This document shows positions 7,088 through 11,329 of a stretch of 11,329 nt of DNA, piece by piece. The stretch lies in NCBI RefSeq assembly GCF_042648365.1, contig NZ_JBHRXI010000039.1:1-11329 (forward strand), written 5' to 3'. Position numbers and translations under genes: made by a program. A model generated the notes under the pieces. The model ran no database searches, was not told the DNA's origin, and worked only from the letters and a program-made list of their open reading frames with translations. Position 1 is the first letter of the stretch, and each line of letters begins with the position of its first letter. The stretch comes from Lutimaribacter_A marinistellae (lineage in GTDB: Bacteria > Pseudomonadota > Alphaproteobacteria > Rhodobacterales > Rhodobacteraceae).

Positions 7088-7469
7088 TTCGTCATTTCCC
7101 TTTTGGTTGAAGATCAAGCCGGGGCATTTGGCTGTCTTGGCCAATGCCTTGCATCGCGATAATTCTGCCGGCGGAAGACACGGAGCCCGTTACCAAGACC
7201 CTCGACGCCGTGCCCGAGGGGTTCACCGCCGATTGGCGGCATATCGAACTGTGTCTGCCCAGCAGCCGGAACCACATGCCACAGTCGCATGGTCAACCTT
7301 CTCTGATCGGCAAGCATTGGAAGCATGCTGTCCTCCCATGTCGTCAGCGACGGAGACATCTGGCAGCGCCCATGATCAGGGTTATTGATGCTATCAATTA
7401 CTGTTTGATTGATTCTGTCAACCTCTGAAACTATCAATCTTCTACGGCAAAGAAGCAGGAACGGAGCGC
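7088..7469. other. Intergenic region between glycine-zipper gene and MarR gene
   Basis: 382 bp. The right end holds the MarR promoter and palindromes, listed separately. In the rest, open frames exist on both strands (7144-7428 plus, 7476-7114 minus) but neither shows a recognisable motif; a decayed gene cannot be excluded. Confidence 0.45.
7384..7438 (+). promoter_or_regulatory. marR-type promoter with overlapping palindromic sites
   Basis: Three related AT-rich elements lie 32-86 bp before the MarR start codon. They are ATTGAT-gct-ATCAAT (7384-7398), TTGA-ttctg-TCAA (7409-7421) and a repeat of CTATCAAT (7431-7438, also at 7391-7398). A possible promoter is TTGATT (7409-7414), a 17-bp spacer, and TATCAA (7432-7437). 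The sites overlap it, as expected for autorepression by a MarR dimer. Binding is inferred from the arrangement. Confidence 0.5.
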
Positions 7470-7910
7470 ATGACATCCATTCACCAAAGTCTCGGATACT
7501 GGGTCAGCCTGATATCGCGTTCGATGGAAGCAGAGTTCAGTCGCCGATTGGCGCCCCATGGCCTGACGCGCATGTCTTACGCGGTGCTCGGTGCCATGGT
7601 GTTCGACAAGCAATCGACCCCGTCGGATGTCGCTGACTTCCTTGGTCTGGATCGAGGTGCCGCAAGCCGGCTACTGGACAAACTGGAAGTGCAGGGCCTC
7701 ATTCGACGCGACCGGGATCGTAGCGATCGCCGTTCGGTATCAATACGCGTGACATCGCGCGGTGAAACATTGGCGCATGAGATGCAGGTTCAATCGCGGG
7801 TCGTGAACGATATGTTCACCGCAGCGCTTACGCCCGACCAGGCAGCCGAGTTCATCGAAATGGCAAAAGCAATGGTGGCCCGATCGGAGGCGCGCCCCAA
7901 CAGCCTGTAA
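7470..7910 (+). CDS. MarR-family transcriptional regulator
   Basis: A 146-residue winged-helix regulator of normal MarR length. Residues about 33-75 hold the HTH (LTRMSYAVLGAM, then STPSDVADFLGLDRGAASRL). The wing is RRDRDRSDRRSVSIRVTSRG (79-98), with the family's conserved D-x-R-x-x-x-V/L-x-L/V-T-x-x-G pattern. The terminal helices form the dimer interface. Such proteins are cytoplasmic repressors released by small aromatic or oxidised ligands. The ATG at 7470 has AGGA 9 bases upstream. Palindromic sites upstream suggest autoregulation. No enzyme or pump gene lies next to it; the nearest neighbours are the glycine-zipper gene and the recombinase, so its target may be elsewhere or hidden in the gap. 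Confidence 0.9.
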   Translation: MTSIHQSLGYWVSLISRSMEAEFSRRLAPHGLTRMSYAVLGAMVFDKQSTPSDVADFLGLDRGAASRLLDKLEVQGLIRRDRDRSDRRSVSIRVTSRGETLAHEMQVQSRVVNDMFTAALTPDQAAEFIEMAKAMVARSEARPNSL

Positions 7911-8120
7911 AACGTGAACCAAAAGACGTGCGGTCGGACTCCAAGCGACATGACGTGAAGATCGATGGTGGATTTGACCTTCCCCTGCGATTAGGGCCGG
8001 TTTGATCGGGAATCTTCCGGTTGGGTTTCAGTGTTGAGCGACAGCGCGGCGGATTTGGTATGTTCGGCCGTCGGCATGATGCTGAAGACGTGGCGGGCGT
8101 GGTGGATCGGAGGAACCACC
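7911..8120. other. Spacer upstream of the tyrosine recombinase
   Basis: 210 bp between the MarR stop and the recombinase start. I see no gene in it. GGAGGA at 8109-8114 is the recombinase ribosome binding site. Confidence 0.5.
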
Positions 8121-8752
8121 ATGACGACTACAAACCTGCCAGCCATCCGCGCCTGCCGTCCCGCTTGGAACAAGGGCCGCATCGTCGGCCAGAAGCGTCC
8201 GCTTGAGCCGAAACATGTATGGGCGATCCGGGTCCGCCTCGAGATTGCTCAGCGGATGCGCGAACTTGCGCTCTTCAATCTCGCCATCGACAGCAAGTTA
8301 CGCGGATGCGACCTGGTGAAGCTGAAGGTCGCTGACGTCTATGCGGCCGGATGGGACAAGTACCGCTCTTCGATCGTCCAGAGCAAAACCCAGACGCCGG
8401 TCAGCTTCGAGATCACCAAGGGGACTCGAAAAGCCATCGTGGCTCGGCTCGAGGCTCCGCTGATGGTGGGGTCGGAGCATCTCTGGCCCGGTCGCTTTCA
8501 CGAGCGCCGGCATATTTCGACAAGGCAATACGCCCGCCTCGTCCGAGACTGGGTGACGTCTATCGGTCTCGAGCCGAGCGCCTACGGGACCACTCCATGC
8601 GGCAGACCAAGGTGGCGCAGATACATCGCAAAACTGGCAACCTCCGCGCAGTGCAGCTTTTGCTCGGCCACACGAAGATGGATAGCACGGTGCGCTACCT
8701 CGGCGTCGAACTCGAAGATGCGCTTGCCATCGCGGAGGCGATAGAGCTCTGA
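8121..8752 (+). pseudogene. Minimal tyrosine recombinase/integrase, frameshifted
   Basis: A tyrosine recombinase of about 210 residues that is all catalytic domain, without a core-binding N-terminal domain. The catalytic set is visible: Arg61 in KLRGCDLVKLK, Lys89 in VQSKTQ, then after a frameshift His158 and Arg161 (HSMRQTK), His184 in LLLGHTKMD and Tyr193 in TVRYLG. The frame starting at ATG 8121 (GGAGGA 6 bases upstream) runs to residue 157 (SAYGT). It then leaves the homologous frame at 8590-8591, where ACCAC would read ACCCAC in an intact gene. The other frame carries the last 53 residues to TGA 8750-8752. Unrepaired, the protein lacks four of the six catalytic residues. It is either a pseudogene or a one-base homopolymer error. 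A strong hairpin follows the stop. Confidence 0.85.
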
Positions 8753-8758
8753 AAAGTC

Positions 8759-8782
8759 GGGCCGGTCGGTAGCGACCGGCCC
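8759..8782. terminator. Hairpin after the recombinase (terminator-like)
   Basis: A perfect 10-bp inverted repeat, GGGCCGGTCG and CGACCGGCCC, around a GTAG tetraloop, starting 7 bases after the recombinase stop. There is little T tail (TT then GCCC), so intrinsic termination may be weak. Lying between convergent genes it could serve both strands. The 333-bp repeat begins inside its right arm at 8777. Confidence 0.6.
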
Positions 8783-9109
8783 TTGCCCGTCATTGGCCGC
8801 CCTCGTCGACGCTGCAGTGCGGTTTTACCGAACCGGCCGTTCGAACCGTTGTGCAGCATAGCCGGATATGTGAGTGTGGTCAGTGCGGGACAATTCAGTC
8901 TCTCACCCAAGCACCGAGATCGAACTTTTCGCTTTAGATTTTAGTTCGAGGGCTCGTAGGGTTCCGGCACTCCGAACGGGACTGGTGGCTCTTCGATGAG
9001 CGTCTTCTCGAATGCCACGATCTTCTCGAAGATGATGGGCAGGATCCAGGTAGCTTCCTCCTGGATCTCGTATTCCTCTTTCGGGTCGGTGATAAGGTTG
9101 AAGACGCGA
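8777..9109. repeat. 333-bp direct repeat, copy 2 (sulfatase 3' end and flank)
   Basis: Partner of 6509-6841, with the same orientation and three transitions between them. Here the sequence continues past 9109 into the complete sulfatase gene, so the matching part ends only because copy 1 hits a gap. Confidence 0.95.
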
Positions 9110-10356
9110 GGCACATTGAGCGGACGCGGATCGCTGTTCATGTTCTCCAGCTCGATCAGATGGAGTTTCCAGTTTCGCCACTTGTAGCCGTAAACGTCGT
9201 CGTTGTTGTAGATGATGAAACCTTCCCGGTTCGAGGTGTCCTGCTCTCCCAGAAAGAAATCGAGCTGGTCTACGCCATCGACGATCCGATCATCCGGAAC
9301 ATCGTAGCCAGCAACGCGGCCCAGAGTTGGCAGCATGTCCACCAAGTGCACGATTTCGTTACTGGTAGAACCCGCTTCGATGCGGCCTGGCCACCGCATT
9401 AGGAATGGAACGCGCAGCGACCCTTCCCACGCAGTGAAATAGCTGCCCCGCCATGGTCCAGCCGTGCCGTGCCATGGTTGGAAGTACTCAGGCCCGTTGT
9501 CGCTCAGCCAGATGACGATAGTGTTGTCTTCAACGCCAAGGTCGCTGATCGCGTCGAGGATTTGCCCGGAGCGAAAATCAATCTCGGCCAGCACATCAGC
9601 ATAATGGCCATTGCCCGTGATACCGTCGAAATCCGGATGCGGCAGCGTTGGCAAGTGCGGCTGCGTAAAGGGCACAAACGCAAAGAATGGCTCATCACTG
9701 GCGACAGATCTCTCCATGAAATCGATGGCACGGGACGTCAGTTCGCCGTCGATCTCCCGACGCGATGCAAGGGTGTAGGGTTTGACGTCTCGAGGCGTTT
9801 CGCCGCGTGTCGCCTCCTGAATCATCGGCTGACCGCTAACCGACGCATCGAACTGGAACTGCGATGAATACTCGGATTCATCCGTTGTGTTCGCGACGCC
9901 ATACCATTCGTCGAACCCCTGATCGGTTGGGAAACGACCGGGCATGTCACCGAGATGCCATTTACCAAACATGCCGGTCGAGTAGCCAGCATCCGAGAAC
10001 AACTCGGCCATGGTTACTTCCCATCCTACCATGCCGTAAGGAACGCCCCAAACAACCCTCGTGGTGGCAGAACGGATCGGACGGCGACCTGTCATCAACG
10101 CCGAACGACTGGGCGTGCACTGTGGCTCGACATTGAAGTTCAAAAGCCTCATCCCCTCTTCGGCCAACGCATCGAGACGAGGGGTCGCGGCCCCGCGTAG
10201 TACTCCGCCACCGTAGACGCCCAACTCACCCCAGCCGAGGTTGTCGACCATCATCAACACGACATTGGGTTGCTCATTGGCCTGAGCCAAGGATGAGTTG
10301 CCCCACAGGACACAAGCTGCAAGCGACATCAGGATTTGTTTGAGCGGATTTCGCAT
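8941..10356 (-). CDS. Secreted type I (S1) sulfatase
   Basis: A 471-residue arylsulfatase-like enzyme that hydrolyses sulfate esters. Residues 1-26 form a Sec signal peptide (MRNPLKQILMSLAACVLWGN, cleavage near AQA), so it acts in the periplasm or outside the cell. The formylglycine site is CTPSRSALMTGR with Cys80, which needs conversion by FGE or an anaerobic maturase, neither in the window. Metal and active-site segments include VDNLGWGELG (Asp38), GKWHLG (Lys132, His134), QPHLPTLPHP and SDNGPE. Length is usual for the family. The start is ATG 10356-10354 just before the signal peptide, with GGGGG about 9 bases upstream; longer frames run into N bases. It is divergent from a TetR gene. The substrate is unknown; a sulfated aryl compound or carbohydrate is plausible. 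Confidence 0.93.
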   Translation of the reverse strand: MRNPLKQILMSLAACVLWGNSSLAQANEQPNVVLMMVDNLGWGELGVYGGGVLRGAATPRLDALAEEGMRLLNFNVEPQCTPSRSALMTGRRPIRSATTRVVWGVPYGMVGWEVTMAELFSDAGYSTGMFGKWHLGDMPGRFPTDQGFDEWYGVANTTDESEYSSQFQFDASVSGQPMIQEATRGETPRDVKPYTLASRREIDGELTSRAIDFMERSVASDEPFFAFVPFTQPHLPTLPHPDFDGITGNGHYADVLAEIDFRSGQILDAISDLGVEDNTIVIWLSDNGPEYFQPWHGTAGPWRGSYFTAWEGSLRVPFLMRWPGRIEAGSTSNEIVHLVDMLPTLGRVAGYDVPDDRIVDGVDQLDFFLGEQDTSNREGFIIYNNDDVYGYKWRNWKLHLIELENMNSDPRPLNVPRVFNLITDPKEEYEIQEEATWILPIIFEKIVAFEKTLIEEPPVPFGVPEPYEPSN

Positions 10357-10394
10357 TCGGATGCCCCCATCTTGGCCCGGGTATTCGTGAAGCG
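10291..10394. repeat. 104-bp repeated contig end, left copy
   Basis: Identical to 10406-10509 and ending exactly at the N run. It contains the sulfatase start codon and signal-peptide codons. The likeliest explanation is two overlapping contig ends that were scaffolded but not merged. Confidence 0.95.
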
Positions 10395-10404
10395 NNNNNN
10401 NNNN
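10395..10404. other. Scaffold gap (10 N)
   Basis: Ten N placeholders between two identical 104-bp stretches. A negative gap (overlap) is more likely than missing sequence. Confidence 0.97.
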
Positions 10405-10405
10405 C

Positions 10406-10509
10406 GGATGAGTTGCCCCACAGGACACAAGCTGCAAGCGACATCAGGATTTGTTTGAGCGGATTTCGCATTCGGATGCCCCCATCTTGGCCCGGGTATT
10501 CGTGAAGCG
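10406..10509. repeat. 104-bp repeated contig end, right copy (sulfatase 5' end)
   Basis: Second copy of 10291-10394. On the minus strand it holds the first 22 codons of the sulfatase (ATG at 10471-10469) and its leader. Unlike the left copy it continues upstream into the true intergenic region, so promoter distances should be measured from 10471. Confidence 0.95.
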
Positions 10510-10530
10510 AGCTTTCCGGCAGATCGTCGT

Positions 10531-10730
10531 CTCACGCACACGATATTAGGACTATCGTCCTAATCTTTGCGAGAAGAGCGATCTGTGTCAACGTTGCGTT
10601 ACGACCACTGTCAGAATTTGAACATACCTTTGGTGATGTTCCTCACCTGCACAACGCAAAGCGAACTGGATCGATGGACAAGAAAATTGAAAGCTACATT
10701 CCCGAAAGGGTAACGCACCTGCTGCAGGAT
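10531..10730. repeat. 200-bp repeated contig end, left copy
   Basis: Matches 10742-10941 with one mismatch (10626 A versus 10837 G). It contains the divergent regulatory region and the first 19 codons of the TetR gene (ATG at 10674), cut off by the N run. Confidence 0.95.
10545..10564. promoter_or_regulatory. Candidate TetR operator (left copy)
   Basis: A perfect palindrome, ATTAGGAC-N4-GTCCTAAT, lies between the divergent sulfatase and TetR genes: 73 bp from the sulfatase start (10471) and 109 bp from the TetR start (10674) once overlaps are ignored. On the minus strand a consensus TTGACA (10591-10586) stands about 17 bp from a -10 region that abuts the palindrome, so a bound dimer would block sulfatase transcription. 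The geometry is typical of TetR-family autoregulated divergons. Recognition by this TetR protein is inferred. Confidence 0.65.
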
Positions 10731-10740
10731 NNNNNNNNNN
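10731..10740. other. Scaffold gap (10 N)
   Basis: Ten N placeholders between two nearly identical 200-bp stretches; probably an unmerged contig overlap. Confidence 0.97.
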
Positions 10741-10741
10741 A

Positions 10742-10941
10742 CTCACGCACACGATATTAGGACTATCGTCCTAATCTTTGCGAGAAGAGCGATCTGTGTC
10801 AACGTTGCGTTACGACCACTGTCAGAATTTGAACATGCCTTTGGTGATGTTCCTCACCTGCACAACGCAAAGCGAACTGGATCGATGGACAAGAAAATTG
10901 AAAGCTACATTCCCGAAAGGGTAACGCACCTGCTGCAGGAT
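10742..10941. repeat. 200-bp repeated contig end, right copy
   Basis: Second copy of 10531-10730 with one transition. It reads on without interruption into the rest of the TetR gene. Confidence 0.95.
10756..10775. promoter_or_regulatory. Candidate TetR operator (right copy)
   Basis: Same ATTAGGAC-N4-GTCCTAAT palindrome as at 10545-10564, in the duplicated contig end. It probably represents the same single genomic site, 109 bp upstream of the TetR ATG. Confidence 0.6.
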
Positions 10942-11329
10942 CTGGTCGTCCAGCGCCCGGTTGCAAAAGAAACCCGTGGGCTTTCCAGTGGTGACAGCAC
11001 CAGGCGGCGGATACTTGATACGGCTTTTTCGCTCTTCATCGGCACTCGGGCAGAAGACTACACGATGCGCAATCTGGCGAACGCATTGGATATGCGCGTC
11101 GGCAATCTGACGTACCACTACAAGACTAAGTCAGAACTCCTCAACAGCCTCGTTCGCGATCAACTTGCGAACTATGCGGAAGACATCCTGATGTGCCTGC
11201 AAATGAGTGAAGCCACACCCCAGGCCGCGCTCGACAGGGTGGTAACCCTTCTTGTGCAGGACTTGCGCCGGGCGGAGATCGCGTTCTTTCCGCAACTTTG
11301 GGCGCGTTCATTGAATGACGATGCCGCGG
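10885..11329 (+). CDS. TetR-family transcriptional regulator (3' end beyond window)
   Basis: The frame is open from ATG 10885 to the window end (148 residues seen). The TetR N-terminal HTH spans about residues 38-86: STRRRILDTAFSLF, then TMRNLANALDMRVGNLTYHY and KTKSELLNSLV; the TYHYKTKSELL stretch is diagnostic. About 37 residues precede the HTH, longer than the usual 5-15; no in-frame ATG, GTG or TTG lies close upstream, and the next internal Met is inside the HTH. The region after residue 95 starts the variable ligand-binding domain. It is divergent from the secreted sulfatase with a palindromic candidate operator between them, so it probably represses that gene and itself until an inducer, perhaps the sulfatase substrate or product, binds. 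The Shine-Dalgarno is weak. Confidence 0.88.
   Translation, partial: MDKKIESYIPERVTHLLQDLVVQRPVAKETRGLSSGDSTRRRILDTAFSLFIGTRAEDYTMRNLANALDMRVGNLTYHYKTKSELLNSLVRDQLANYAEDILMCLQMSEATPQAALDRVVTLLVQDLRRAEIAFFPQLWARSLNDDAA

Noticed and set aside
8921..8948. CGAACT...AGTTCG inverted repeat at the sulfatase stop as a terminator
   Set aside because: Six-base arms with a 16-base loop and no U-rich tail; too weak to call.
10183..10356. Asp-Asn instead of Asp-Asp in the sulfatase metal motif (VDNLGWGELG) as an abnormality
   Set aside because: As I recall, this DNLGxGELG form is normal in a large bacterial arylsulfatase subfamily.
8941..10437. A longer sulfatase starting upstream of the signal peptide
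   Set aside because: The extension passes through N bases and a duplicated contig end. ATG at 10356 directly precedes a good signal peptide.

Overview
This looks like a piece of a draft or metagenomic scaffold from an alphaproteobacterium, most likely a marine Rhodobacterales-type organism. The indication is moderate GC content, HTH-GAF and HTH-TolB-TPR regulators, a DUF1185-type gene, a minimal tyrosine recombinase and an S1 sulfatase, all of kinds I associate with that group; no rRNA or other taxonomic marker is present. The window contains three 10-base N runs (6842-6851, 10395-10404, 10731-10740). Each interrupts or abuts sequence that occurs twice, so the right third must be read with the assembly in mind.

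Left part (1-6200): the tail of a probable serine recombinase (2-97), then an HSL-family esterase on the minus strand. Next is a minus-strand pair of overlapping regulators that carry nearly the same LuxR-type HTH, one fused to a GAF domain and one to a TolB-like domain plus TPRs. Divergent from them is a tightly coupled plus-strand operon: a SnoaL/NTF2-like small protein, a 12-TM MFS transporter and a DUF1185 ('amino acid synthesis' family) gene. The third gene is broken by a frameshift and an in-frame TGA. The regulators probably control this operon, but that is inferred from position only.

Middle part (6195-8782): a noncoding stretch with paired GC-rich hairpin repeats, then a 333-bp segment holding the 3' end of a sulfatase gene that runs into the first gap. 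After the gap come a small secreted glycine-zipper protein (minus), a MarR regulator (plus) with palindromic sites over its promoter, and a tyrosine recombinase (plus) split by a one-base deletion, followed by a strong hairpin. The 333-bp segment recurs from 8777, starting inside that hairpin.

Right part (8777-11329): a full-length secreted type I sulfatase (minus), divergent from a TetR regulator (plus, running off the window). A perfect 8-4-8 palindrome lies between them and is a good candidate operator. Two scaffold gaps in this divergon are flanked by repeated contig ends (104 bp identical; 200 bp with one mismatch). Removing those overlaps leaves an intergenic region of about 200 bp. The sulfatase should act outside the cytoplasm on a sulfate ester, with TetR as the likely ligand-responsive repressor.
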